Source: Pseudoalteromonas sp049257235 (GTDB lineage Bacteria; Pseudomonadota; Gammaproteobacteria; Enterobacterales; Alteromonadaceae). From it: 64,000 nt of DNA. Of this stretch, positions 34,503 to 43,717 are shown piece by piece. The notes below the pieces were generated by a model. That model searched no databases, was not told where the DNA came from, and saw only the letters and a program-made list of their open reading frames with translations. Position 1 is the first letter of the stretch, and each line of letters begins with the position of its first letter. The translations under genes and the position numbers were made by a program. Where the stretch lies: contig NZ_JBMMUF010000003.1 of NCBI RefSeq assembly GCF_049257235.1, positions 124,001 through 188,000 of the forward strand, read 5' to 3'.

Positions 34503-36048
34503 GGTGTTGTGCCATCAATGTGTGTAATTGAGCAATAGCATCCACCGGCTCTGACGCGTGAGTAATGGCGCGAACCACAGCCACAGCTCCCACTCTCGTT
34601 TTTAACACCTCAGGTAGACGCGTTAAGTCAATACCACCAATAGCGACTGTTGGGTAATGTTCATGCATTAATGCAACAAAGCGATTGAGTTTTTCCACAC
34701 CTTGAATTTGCCCTGTCATATCCTTTGTGGTGGTTGGGTAGATAGCACCAAAAGCCATATAACTTGGGCGATAATTATGCGCGCGTAGCATCTCGTAAAA
34801 ACCATGAGTAGAAAGCCCTAAGCGCATCTGTGCATCCTGAATTGCTTTGAGATTGGCAAGGTGTAAATCTTCTTGCCCTAAATGCACCCCATAGGCACCA
34901 TGCTTTAGCGCCAACTGCCAGTGGTCGTTTATAAATACCTGAGCATCGTGCTGGCGACCTAGTTCAATGGCCTGCTTTATGTCGTCTTCAAGATTGGCAG
35001 TATCCGCATCTTTTATGCGCAGTTGCACTGTTTTAATGCCGTTTTTCAAGCACAACTCAACCCAATCAACAGAATCAACCACGGCATATAAGCCAAGTTT
35101 TTCAGGGCATGGAGCAAAACCTGCAGCGTAATTAAAGTCTGGGTCACAATCAAAATCGAGTGCATCACCGAGCCAACTTCCGCTCTCGATGACCTGAGGA
35201 AAATCATCCAAAATACAGGGGAATTGGGTGTGTGCAACAGGACCTACGCCTTCGCCAAAACGCTGCGCAACTTTCAAGCCTGCATTAACGTATGCTTTAG
35301 CCAAAATGAACGCATCTTTGAGCGGGTATCCCTTGGCTAAACACGCTGCTATTGCTGAGGACAAGGTACAACCGCTGCCATGGCTATGCGACGTCGGCAC
35401 CTTTTCATTACCTAACCAGTAATGCTCATCACTATGGCTACAATAATCAACACAATAGCCCTGTGGGTAATCCCAATGACCCCCTTTGATTATGACGCTA
35501 TTAACTCCCCATTGTTGCAATTTCTGCGCAGCATCTTGCATAGCACTCGGACCAATCAGATAAACGCCCGTAAGCATTTGTGTTTCATGGACATTTGGGG
35601 TGATCACATCCACCAGCGGTAGAAGGTGAGTTTTAATCGCATCAACGATGTCACTCTGGGCATCTTCTTCAATTAAACTGTCGCCGCTACTAGCAATCGC
35701 TACAGGGTCGTAAACGATGACAGGTGGCGCTGGCCATTTTTGTCGATAGTAGTCTAAATGCTCTGCTACCAATTGAATTTGCTGCACATTTGCTAACATG
35801 CCAATTTTTATTGCTTGCGGCGCTAAGTCGTTTGCCAAAGCTTGCAACTGTGACTCCAAAACCGTTAAAGACACCGTATTGATGGCTTCCACACCCACAC
35901 TATTTTGCGCTGTCAGCGCCGTAATGGCACTGCAGCCATGCACATCAAAGCTGCGCATAGTATGTAAATCTGCCTGAATACCCGCACCACCGCCGCTATC
36001 AGAGCCAGCTATGGTCCACACTACTTCACTCATACTCGTCTCACTCAT
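34495..36048 (-). CDS. thiDE: Bifunctional ThiD-ThiE: HMP-P kinase and thiamine-phosphate synthase
   Basis: The 517-residue fusion has a ThiD domain at about 8-270 (TIAGSDSGGGAGIQAD, HGSGCTLSSAIAA) and a ThiE domain at about 315-510 (VQLRIKDAD, FINDHWQLALKHGAYGVHLGQEDL, YPTTTKD, IGGID). The first phosphorylates hydroxymethylpyrimidine twice, the second joins it to the thiazole to give thiamine phosphate. It overlaps thiF by eight bases and thiG by eight. In E. coli the two are separate genes. Confidence 0.93.
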   Translation of the reverse strand: MSETSMSEVVWTIAGSDSGGGAGIQADLHTMRSFDVHGCSAITALTAQNSVGVEAINTVSLTVLESQLQALANDLAPQAIKIGMLANVQQIQLVAEHLDYYRQKWPAPPVIVYDPVAIASSGDSLIEEDAQSDIVDAIKTHLLPLVDVITPNVHETQMLTGVYLIGPSAMQDAAQKLQQWGVNSVIIKGGHWDYPQGYCVDYCSHSDEHYWLGNEKVPTSHSHGSGCTLSSAIAACLAKGYPLKDAFILAKAYVNAGLKVAQRFGEGVGPVAHTQFPCILDDFPQVIESGSWLGDALDFDCDPDFNYAAGFAPCPEKLGLYAVVDSVDWVELCLKNGIKTVQLRIKDADTANLEDDIKQAIELGRQHDAQVFINDHWQLALKHGAYGVHLGQEDLHLANLKAIQDAQMRLGLSTHGFYEMLRAHNYRPSYMAFGAIYPTTTKDMTGQIQGVEKLNRFVALMHEHYPTVAIGGIDLTRLPEVLKTRVGAVAVVRAITHASEPVDAIAQLHTLMAQHRE

Positions 36049-36832
36049 TAAACTGGTGCCATACTGGCATACCTAGGGTTGGCGTTGAAGGCACAGCCGT
36101 AGATTTTTCTGCCATTGCTCCTGCCAGATAGCTTTGCCTGCCAGCTAAGGTTGCATGAGCAAAAGCTTTCGCCATCAACACAGGATCATTAGCACCGGCA
36201 ATTGCACTATTGAGCAACACCGCATCCACGCCCATTTCCATAGCCTGACACGCGTGGGAAGGCAGACCTAAGCCTGCATCAATGATTAAGGTGACATCGG
36301 CTAAGCGTTCACGAATACTGTGTATGGCATAAGGGTTCAAGATCCCCTTGCCGGTGCCAATCGGTGCTGCCCAAGGCATGATGACTTCGCAGCCTAAATT
36401 AACCAAACGCTGGCAAATGACTAAGTCGTCCGTGCAATAAGGCAGTACTTTGAACCCTTGCGACAACAACTGCTCCGCAGCATCCAGCAGAGCAATTGGG
36501 TCGGGTTGTAAGTTGTAATCATCACCAATTAACTCCAACTTAATCCAATCGGTCGCAAACACCTCGCGGCACATATGCGCCAGCGTCATTACTTCTTGCA
36601 CACTGTGGCAACCAGCTGTGTTGGGCAGTACCGTTAAGCCCGTATCTTTGATCAGTTGCCAAAAGTCATCCCCCGCCGCCATGGTGTTTTGCCTTCGCAA
36701 AGAAACGGTGACAATTTCACTTGCACTGGCCTTAATAGCCTCAGACATACATTTGGGCGACGGATAAAGCGCAGAGCCAATCAACAAACGACTCGTAAAT
36801 TGCTGGCCATATATCGTTAGATTATCTGTCAT
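36041..36832 (-). CDS. thiG: Thiazole synthase ThiG
   Basis: The 263-residue TIM-barrel protein has SRLLIGSALYPSP, the conserved TVSLRRQN, WIKLELIGD with the Schiff-base Lys, and PWAAPIGTGKGILNPYAI. It makes the thiazole phosphate carboxylate from deoxyxylulose phosphate, dehydroglycine and thiocarboxylated ThiS. It begins one base before the end of thiS and overlaps thiDE. Confidence 0.95.
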   Translation of the reverse strand: MTDNLTIYGQQFTSRLLIGSALYPSPKCMSEAIKASASEIVTVSLRRQNTMAAGDDFWQLIKDTGLTVLPNTAGCHSVQEVMTLAHMCREVFATDWIKLELIGDDYNLQPDPIALLDAAEQLLSQGFKVLPYCTDDLVICQRLVNLGCEVIMPWAAPIGTGKGILNPYAIHSIRERLADVTLIIDAGLGLPSHACQAMEMGVDAVLLNSAIAGANDPVLMAKAFAHATLAGRQSYLAGAMAEKSTAVPSTPTLGMPVWHQFNE

Positions 36833-37033
36833 TTAACCACCTTGAATAGGCGATAGAATATCGATGCTATCCCCTGCTTTAAGTTGCGTTGTTGCGTGCG
36901 CTTGCTGCGCGATAAACTGACCATTAAGTGCTAATGCAAAGGGCGCTTTTGCACCGTAAAGCTCGGTGGCTTGTATCACACTGATTGCTTCTTGGACTTC
37001 AAATTCTTGGTCGTTAATATAAATTTTCATCAT
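36833..37033 (-). CDS. thiS: Sulfur carrier protein ThiS
   Basis: The 66-residue ubiquitin-like protein ends in the required Gly-Gly (SPIQGG), the site of adenylation by ThiF and thiocarboxylation. It starts MMKIYINDQEFEV. It lies directly before thiG. Confidence 0.95.
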   Translation of the reverse strand: MMKIYINDQEFEVQEAISVIQATELYGAKAPFALALNGQFIAQQAHATTQLKAGDSIDILSPIQGG

Positions 37034-37042
37034 TATTACCCG

Positions 37043-38053
37043 TTACATACTCAGGTTCATATGCGCTAAAGCCTGCTTGACGAGCGCAGGAGCAATCATA
37101 AAACCATGACGATATAAGCCATTGATGCTAATAACATTCCCTTGCTTACTAATATATGGTTCATGATCTAAGGTCGCTGGACGCAGCCCAACTTGTAGCG
37201 CTTCGATGTGCGCTTCGGCAAAGCCACTATGTACTGAGTAGGCAGCAGAGAGCAGCTCCAAAGCGCTGCGTACCGATGTTGGCCGCAGATCGTCCGATTC
37301 GATTTCAGTTGCACCAATAACGAAGCGGTTATGCGGTTTTGGCGCGATATAAATGGGGTAACGAGGATGCATAAGCCGCACTGGTCGCGTCAGGTGCACC
37401 TCTGGTGCTATTACTCGCGCCACCTCGCCGCGTACACCTCTAAGTTTGATGTCATGCTTAGCTCCCAACCCGCGACAATCAACGACGGTATTAAAGAGCC
37501 CGTTATCAAGCTTATGAGGACAAATCTGCTGGTCAAAGTGAAAGTGCGCGCCCCTTTTCTTTAAGGTGGCATAGCTGTGCTGATAAAAGCCTAGGTTATC
37601 CAGTTGCCCCTCATTTGGCAGGTGCAGTGCATGTGTAAATCGCACTGATAACTGCGGCTCTAACTGCACTAACGCAGCATGGTCTATATTGCGAGGTTTA
37701 TGTTCAATGTTTTCAAGCGGCTTTAGGTGTTGCCTAAAGTGTGCCATCGCCCCTTGGTCCTGCGCATGGGCGACAACTAAAGTGCCTGCCCGTTGGAAAA
37801 ACACCTCTGTCTCTAGCTGCGCCAATAGTTTAGGCCAAAGATCCAAAGACTCCGTGCCTAAGTCCACTACGTGCGTGCTGGCGTGAACTGACTCTGCTAA
37901 AGGGGCCAGCATCGCTGCTGCGACGTATCCCGCGCTTGCTTTAGTAAAGCGGTCATCACACTCAAAAACATGAACGTCATAATGCTTAGCCAACATCAAT
38001 GCGGCCACCCGACCGCACACACCAAAGCCTACTATCGCTACTTTTTCCTTCAT
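37043..38053 (-). CDS. thiO: FAD-dependent glycine oxidase ThiO
   Basis: The 336-residue protein begins with a Rossmann FAD site KVAIVGFGVCGRVAALMLA and has a D-amino-acid-oxidase fold, ending INGLYRHGFMIAPALV. It oxidises glycine to the imine used by ThiG, replacing the anaerobic ThiH pathway. Its presence fits aerobic growth. It overlaps thiC by four bases and lies nine bases before thiS. Confidence 0.92.
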   Translation of the reverse strand: MKEKVAIVGFGVCGRVAALMLAKHYDVHVFECDDRFTKASAGYVAAAMLAPLAESVHASTHVVDLGTESLDLWPKLLAQLETEVFFQRAGTLVVAHAQDQGAMAHFRQHLKPLENIEHKPRNIDHAALVQLEPQLSVRFTHALHLPNEGQLDNLGFYQHSYATLKKRGAHFHFDQQICPHKLDNGLFNTVVDCRGLGAKHDIKLRGVRGEVARVIAPEVHLTRPVRLMHPRYPIYIAPKPHNRFVIGATEIESDDLRPTSVRSALELLSAAYSVHSGFAEAHIEALQVGLRPATLDHEPYISKQGNVISINGLYRHGFMIAPALVKQALAHMNLSM

Positions 38054-40002
38054 TCATGAGCCTTATGATAAAGCTCGCTGCCTGAGGCTTTGAATTCGGC
38101 AGACTTTGCTTGCATCTGCGACTCAACATCAACCATACGCACACTGATTTCTTCGTCTAGAGTGCGTGAGTCAATGCCCTTTTGCTCAAGATCTTTGGCG
38201 TAATCACGCACCTCTTGGGTGATCTTCATTGAGCAGAACTTCGGTCCGCACATAGAACAAAAATGCGCAACCTTACCTGATTCTTGCGGCAAGGTTTGGT
38301 CATGGTATTCTCGCGCGCGCTCTGGGTCTAAACCAAGGTTGAACTGATCATGCCAACGGAATTCAAATCGTGCTTTTGACAATGCATTATCACGCTCTTG
38401 AGCGCCAGGATGGCCTTTGGCTAAATCCGCGGCATGTGCGGCTATTTTATACGTGATTAATCCCTCTTTTACGTCTTCCTTATTGGGCAACCCCAAGTGT
38501 TCTTTTGGGGTCACATAACAGAGCATGGCGCAGCCGTACCACGCTATCTGTGCAGCGCCTATGCCAGAGGTGAAATGGTCGTACCCCGGTGCAATATCGG
38601 TAGTTAACGGCCCAAGAGTATAAAAAGGCGCCTCGCCACAATGGGCTAACTGCTCATCCATGTTCGCCTTGATCATATGCATCGGCACATGACCCGGCCC
38701 TTCTATAAAGACCTGAACATCGTGCTGCCACGCTATTTTTGTTAATTCACCTAGGGTGCGCAGCTCACTAAACTGAGCTTCATCATTGGCATCAGCAATA
38801 GACCCTGGACGCAAGCCGTCACCTAATGAAAAGCACACATCATATTGTTTAAGGATTTCGCAAATTTCTTCAAAATGGGTATAGAGGAAGTTTTCTTTGT
38901 GATGGGCTAAACACCATTTCGCCATGATTGAACCACCCCGAGACACGATGCCCGTGACGCGCTTGGCAGTCATCGGCACATAACGCAGCAACACACCTGC
39001 GTGGATAGTAAAATAATCTACTCCTTGCTCGGCTTGTTCAATCAAGGTATCGCGAAACAGCTCCCAAGTAAGGTCTTGTGCAACGCCATTAACCTTTTCT
39101 AATGCTTGGTATATGGGCACGGTGCCAACAGGGACTGGCGAGTTACGTATGACCCACTCACGGGTCTCATGGATGTAGCGCCCCGTTGATAAATCCATGA
39201 TGGTGTCAGCCCCCCAACGGGTTGCCCACACTGTTTTTTCTACCTCTTCTTCGATAGAAGATGTCACCGATGAGTTGCCAATATTAGCGTTAACTTTCAC
39301 TAAAAAGTTACGGCCAATAATCATCGGTTCAGATTCTGGATGATTTATATTATTGGGGATCACAGCACGTCCGCGCGCCACTTCATCGCGTACAAACTCA
39401 GGGGTAATAAACTCTGGGATGCTGGCACCAAAAGAATGACCCACATGTTGCTCTTGGCGCAGTTGCTCGCACAGTTGTGCGCGCCCCATATTCTCGCGAA
39501 TCGCAATGTATTCCATCTCGGGGGTGATAATACCTTGGCGGGCATAATGCATCTGCGTAACATTTTTGCCCGTTTTTGCACGGCGCACCTTGGGTAGGTG
39601 CTCAAAGCGGATATGATCTAAGCCCTCATCGGCCATGCGCTGCTGTGCGAACTGTGAGCTTTGATTAGGCAACAGCTCGGTGTCTTCGCGTTGCTCCACC
39701 CACTTTTGGCGAAGCGGCGGTAAACCTTTACGAACATCGAGTTCAAAGTCAGGGTCTGTATATGGGCCGGAGGTATCATACACTCGAATTGGCGCATTTT
39801 TTTCAAACACAGGATTGTCTGCACTGCCACCGACTAAGCTATCGCCCAACGTGATTTCTCGCATACCTACACGCACGCCACACCGCGAGCCTTCAACATA
39901 CACTTTATGGGAGTTAGGAAAGGGTTGACCGGTTAAGTTGTATATATAGTCCGACGCCGCTTCACGATTTTGGCGACGATTAAGTTTATTGCTATTTGAC
40001 AT
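38050..40002 (-). CDS. thiC: Phosphomethylpyrimidine synthase ThiC
   Basis: The product from the ATG at 40002 has 650 residues, starting MSNSNKLNRRQNREAASDY; the longer frame from 40050 adds sixteen residues with a GTG start and no support. It carries the radical SAM signature CSMCGPKFCSMKI near the C-terminus and EGPGHVPMH. It makes the pyrimidine half of thiamine from AIR. A TPP riboswitch lies about 140 bases upstream, so thiamine pyrophosphate controls the whole operon. Confidence 0.95.
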   Translation of the reverse strand: MSNSNKLNRRQNREAASDYIYNLTGQPFPNSHKVYVEGSRCGVRVGMREITLGDSLVGGSADNPVFEKNAPIRVYDTSGPYTDPDFELDVRKGLPPLRQKWVEQREDTELLPNQSSQFAQQRMADEGLDHIRFEHLPKVRRAKTGKNVTQMHYARQGIITPEMEYIAIRENMGRAQLCEQLRQEQHVGHSFGASIPEFITPEFVRDEVARGRAVIPNNINHPESEPMIIGRNFLVKVNANIGNSSVTSSIEEEVEKTVWATRWGADTIMDLSTGRYIHETREWVIRNSPVPVGTVPIYQALEKVNGVAQDLTWELFRDTLIEQAEQGVDYFTIHAGVLLRYVPMTAKRVTGIVSRGGSIMAKWCLAHHKENFLYTHFEEICEILKQYDVCFSLGDGLRPGSIADANDEAQFSELRTLGELTKIAWQHDVQVFIEGPGHVPMHMIKANMDEQLAHCGEAPFYTLGPLTTDIAPGYDHFTSGIGAAQIAWYGCAMLCYVTPKEHLGLPNKEDVKEGLITYKIAAHAADLAKGHPGAQERDNALSKARFEFRWHDQFNLGLDPERAREYHDQTLPQESGKVAHFCSMCGPKFCSMKITQEVRDYAKDLEQKGIDSRTLDEEISVRMVDVESQMQAKSAEFKASGSELYHKAHE

Positions 40003-40141
40003 GACATTGCTCACTAAGTTTGTTGAGTGTGTCTTGTCTGGAGGCGGCACTACATTGAGTAGTTGCCTATGGTCCGTGCGCGTATGCGCCGCTGAGGCTG
40101 GGCTTAGTTTGTGCCAAAAGGCACAAGCGTGCCGAGGCTAG

Positions 40142-40238
40142 CTTGTTCCCTACGCAGGTATGAGCCTGATCAGGTTAACGGATCCCGCAAATGCGATCTC
40201 AGCCCGCTAGCAATGAATTGCTTTGGGCACTCCGACAA
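40142..40238 (-). promoter_or_regulatory. TPP riboswitch (THI element)
   Basis: On the minus strand it carries GGAGTGCCC, the pyrimidine-sensing GGGCTGAGATCGCA, and the distal loop AACCTGATCAGGCTCATACC with TGCGTAGGGAA. All are standard parts of the TPP aptamer and in the right order. It lies in the leader of thiC and should shut the operon when thiamine pyrophosphate is bound. No long hairpin with a T run is seen between it and thiC, so control of translation is more likely than of termination. Confidence 0.96.
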
Positions 40239-40267
40239 GTATTCGCCGAGCAGTCTAGCCTAGATGA

Positions 40268-40711
40268 TTAGCGTTGTGCAAGCCAACGGTCGAGGTGATT
40301 CGCAAATTGTTGTTTATCTTGTGCGCTTAACGGTGCCTGCCCACCGGTTTGAATGCCACTGCTGCGCAAGGTGTCCATAAAGTCCCGCATATTCAAACGG
40401 GATTTTATATTTTCCTTGGTATACAACTCACCGCGTGTATTCAAAGCAAGCGCCCCTTTATCAATCACTTCTGAAGCTAAAGGAATGTCACTGGTGATCA
40501 CCAGCTCGCCACTTTGCACTTGTTTAACTATTTCATTATCAGCTACATCAAAACCTTGCATGACTTGTTGCATGCGCAAAAACTCAGACGCTGGTAAGCG
40601 AATATACTGATTAGCAACGAATACAGTTTTCGTTTTGGTTCTTAGTGCTGCGCGACAGATGATCTCTCGAATCGCCACTGGACAGGCGTCGGCATCAACC
40701 CAAATGGTCAT
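40268..40711 (-). CDS. yaiI: YaiI/YqxD-family (UPF0178) protein
   Basis: The 147-residue protein from the ATG at 40711 starts MTIWVDADACPVAIREI, matching E. coli YaiI, and has DVADNEIV, LVITSDIPLA and a final MRDFMDTLRSSGIQTGG. The PIN-like acidic residues suggest a nuclease fold, but function is unknown. The open frame extends upstream to 40780, but the ATG fits the family and has GAAGAG before it. Confidence 0.9.
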   Translation of the reverse strand: MTIWVDADACPVAIREIICRAALRTKTKTVFVANQYIRLPASEFLRMQQVMQGFDVADNEIVKQVQSGELVITSDIPLASEVIDKGALALNTRGELYTKENIKSRLNMRDFMDTLRSSGIQTGGQAPLSAQDKQQFANHLDRWLAQR

Positions 40712-40869
40712 AACGCTCTTCAATTTTATGCAAAAGGTGAGTATACGCGTCATCACCACAAATAAAAAAGCTTTCGCCATTCATCGCAGGTAAGCGTGAT
40801 TTATCGCGTTTACTCGCGCGCGATATTTAAACGCATACAATGGTGAAAAAATAACTAGGGATCAGCGTT

Positions 40870-43647
40870 ATGAAACCAGCATTAACACTACTGAGCGCAG
40901 CGATTGTGGCATCCATAAGCCCACTCGCACACGCCAATACCGACAAACAATCGCTACAATTTAGTGATGTTTTCGACTTCAAATACCCTAAATCTACAGT
41001 TTTAGGTGAACAGGGCAAGTTCTTAGTATTGAGTGCCACCCCCTATCGCGGTGACGCCGAAGGTGTACTTTACAACCTAGAAACCAACACCCTCATTAGC
41101 ACTGTTGAGCGCGGTACTAAAGCGCAGCTCAATAAAAACAGTCAATGGGCTGCATTTATTCAAGTACCTTCTTTGCTTGAAAGTGAAACTGCAGACAAAA
41201 AAGCCAAAAAAAAGCTTAAAAATAACTTAGTACTGGTTAGCACCCAAAGCGGTGAACAACGCGTTTTCACTGAAGTAAAAGATTACCAACTTTCGGACGA
41301 TGGTCGCTGGTTAGCATACCGTCATGACGTTGAGGCTAAAAAGGCTGACAATGATGACGATGCCGACAAAGAGTCCAAAGATGACAAAAAGGCACAGATC
41401 AAAGCTGACAAAAAAGACACGGCATTCGACTTACACCTCGTAGACTTAACTACGGGCGAAAAAAGCACGTTTGAATCTGTGCTTGAATATGCCATTAGCC
41501 ACGCAAGTGCATCGCTATTATTTAATACAATCAGTGCTGATGGCAGCGAAAACAAAGTTGGCTTAGTCACGCTCAGTAGCCTTGAAAGTGCCACCTTAAT
41601 TGACGAACCTGGGGTGACGCTTAGCGCTATTGATTGGCATCCAACTCAAGAACTTGTTGCCTTCAACACCGGTAATTACGTGAATGATGACACTCGCCGC
41701 CGCAACTATCGCACTATGTTATTCGATGCAAAAAACAATGTATTGCGCGGTATTGATAGCCAATGGCAAGCGGGTAAAAAAGGTCAATTAACGTGGTCAG
41801 AAGATGGTGAGCGTCTGTTCTTCACAGCCCGCCCTAGTCTTGATAAAAAGCTAAAAGAGCTCAAATACAAAGACGAAAAGTCACTTCGCGACTACGACAC
41901 CATCATGGCTCAGGCCCAAATGAACCTATGGCACCACAAAGATGACGAAATTAAACCTCGCGCAGAAGTGACATGGAACGAGCAAAATAAATATCGCCAT
42001 TACCAAGCTGTGTACCACCTAAATGGTGACGAGGTAGTGCAACTAGCCGATGCCAATATGCCCGAGCTGCGTTTAAACACAGAAGCGACGCACTTACTTG
42101 GCTACAACAGCCAACCCTATCTGCAACAAATTACCTACAAAGGGTTTTACAGCGACTACTACAGCGTTAACGTTCAAACTGGTGAGCGTACGCTGATTGT
42201 TGCCGAGCACCCTCACCGCCCAAGTGTTGCGCCAACAGGAGAACATGCGGTGTTCTTTGATGATGGCGTTTGGCAACTTAAGGACTTAGGTAGCAATAAA
42301 GTCACGCCACTGAGTAAAGCCATTAATGCGGTGTTCGCTGACGATAAACATGACTACCCGTCACCGATTGGCAGTTATGGCGTAGCGGGCTGGTATGAAG
42401 ATGGCTCTCACGTTTTAATTAATTCTAAGCATGATATTTGGGCGTTTGACGTAACAACAGGTGAGGCAAAAGCGCTAACATCTGGCGAAGCGAGCAACAA
42501 ACAGTACCGCGTCATCAACCTAGATGACAAAAAAGTAGGCTTTAGCGCGGATGAAGCACTTGTGTTGCGTGTGTTTGACCTACAGAACAAGCAAACAGGC
42601 ATCGCTGAGCTGAAACTTGCTGATGCCTCGTTGACAATGCTACGCGATGGCGACGCCCGTTTTGACCTAGTAAAAAAAGCGAAAGATTCGCAAACGTATC
42701 TGTTCACTGAGCAAAGCTATTCGCAGTTCCCAGACTATTGGGTGGCGAATGAGCGCCTGAGTGATGCGAAAAAAGTCACTAACTTAAACCCGCAAATTAG
42801 CACTTTCAAATGGGGCCAAAAGCCTGAGTTAGTCAGCTACAAAGGCTTTGACGGTGAAGATTTACAGGGTGTTTTAATCAAACCTGATGGCTATGTTGAA
42901 GGCGAGCAAGTACCGGTGGTTATTTATTTCTATCGCTATATGAGTCAGCGTCGCTTTGACTTCCCACGTATGGAACTCAATCATCGTCCGAACTTCCCAA
43001 TGTTCACATCAAATGGCTACGCCGTATTCTTGCCTGACATTCGTTTTGAAATTGGTCGCCCGGGTCCTTCATCAACGCAAACCATGATTAATGCAGCTCA
43101 AGCACTCATTGATACGGGTGTTGCCGACCCAGATGCAATTGGTTTACAAGGTCACTCTTGGGCGGGCTATCAGAGTGCCTTTATGGTGACCCAAACGGAT
43201 ATGTTTAAAGCCGTGGTTTCAGGCGCGCCGGTGTCTAACATGACTTCGGCGTACAGCGGTATTCGCTTGAAATCAGGATTAGCGCGTCAATTCCAGTATG
43301 AAACTGGACAAAGCCGTATTGGCAAAACGCTGTACGATGCCCCCGAATTATATATTGAAAACTCACCGGTATTTTTTGCTGATAAAGTAAATACGCCAAT
43401 CATGATCATGTTTGGTAACGATGACGGTGCTGTGCCTTGGCAAGAAGGTATTCAATATTACCTAGCACTTCGCCGTGCCGGTAAAGATGTGATCTTCCTT
43501 GAGTATGAAGGTGAACCACACCACCTTAAGAAGTTCCCGAATCAAGTGGACTTCTCAATTCGCATGATGCAGTACTTTGACCATCATCTCAAAGGTAAGC
43601 CTGCACCAGCATGGATGACAGAGGGCGTTGCTTTTGAAGAGGAGTAG
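40870..43647 (+). CDS. S9-family peptidase (prolyl oligopeptidase-like)
   Basis: The 925-residue protein has a signal peptide (cleavage near AHA-NT), a beta-propeller-like part with repeated WDG/DW motifs and a C-terminal alpha/beta hydrolase. The nucleophile is Ser763 in GHSWAGY; the Asp lies in FGNDDGAVPW and the His in EGEPHHLKK. The protein is likely a periplasmic dipeptidyl or oligopeptidyl peptidase. Around residues 157-178 a very acidic and Lys-rich insert (DNDDDADKESKDDKK) interrupts the propeller. It is a single gene ending at a terminator. Confidence 0.9.
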   Translation: MKPALTLLSAAIVASISPLAHANTDKQSLQFSDVFDFKYPKSTVLGEQGKFLVLSATPYRGDAEGVLYNLETNTLISTVERGTKAQLNKNSQWAAFIQVPSLLESETADKKAKKKLKNNLVLVSTQSGEQRVFTEVKDYQLSDDGRWLAYRHDVEAKKADNDDDADKESKDDKKAQIKADKKDTAFDLHLVDLTTGEKSTFESVLEYAISHASASLLFNTISADGSENKVGLVTLSSLESATLIDEPGVTLSAIDWHPTQELVAFNTGNYVNDDTRRRNYRTMLFDAKNNVLRGIDSQWQAGKKGQLTWSEDGERLFFTARPSLDKKLKELKYKDEKSLRDYDTIMAQAQMNLWHHKDDEIKPRAEVTWNEQNKYRHYQAVYHLNGDEVVQLADANMPELRLNTEATHLLGYNSQPYLQQITYKGFYSDYYSVNVQTGERTLIVAEHPHRPSVAPTGEHAVFFDDGVWQLKDLGSNKVTPLSKAINAVFADDKHDYPSPIGSYGVAGWYEDGSHVLINSKHDIWAFDVTTGEAKALTSGEASNKQYRVINLDDKKVGFSADEALVLRVFDLQNKQTGIAELKLADASLTMLRDGDARFDLVKKAKDSQTYLFTEQSYSQFPDYWVANERLSDAKKVTNLNPQISTFKWGQKPELVSYKGFDGEDLQGVLIKPDGYVEGEQVPVVIYFYRYMSQRRFDFPRMELNHRPNFPMFTSNGYAVFLPDIRFEIGRPGPSSTQTMINAAQALIDTGVADPDAIGLQGHSWAGYQSAFMVTQTDMFKAVVSGAPVSNMTSAYSGIRLKSGLARQFQYETGQSRIGKTLYDAPELYIENSPVFFADKVNTPIMIMFGNDDGAVPWQEGIQYYLALRRAGKDVIFLEYEGEPHHLKKFPNQVDFSIRMMQYFDHHLKGKPAPAWMTEGVAFEEE

Positions 43648-43672
43648 GTGCTCTTAGCAAGGCTCCAACAAC

Positions 43673-43702
43673 AAAAAGGCAAATCAACTGGTTTGCCTTT
43701 TT
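43673..43702. terminator. Bidirectional terminator after the S9 peptidase gene
   Basis: AAAAAGGCAAA (43673-43683) pairs with TTTGCCTTTTT (43692-43702), with runs of A and T suitable for both directions. Confidence 0.9.
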
Positions 43703-43717
43703 CATTCAACTCGGTAA

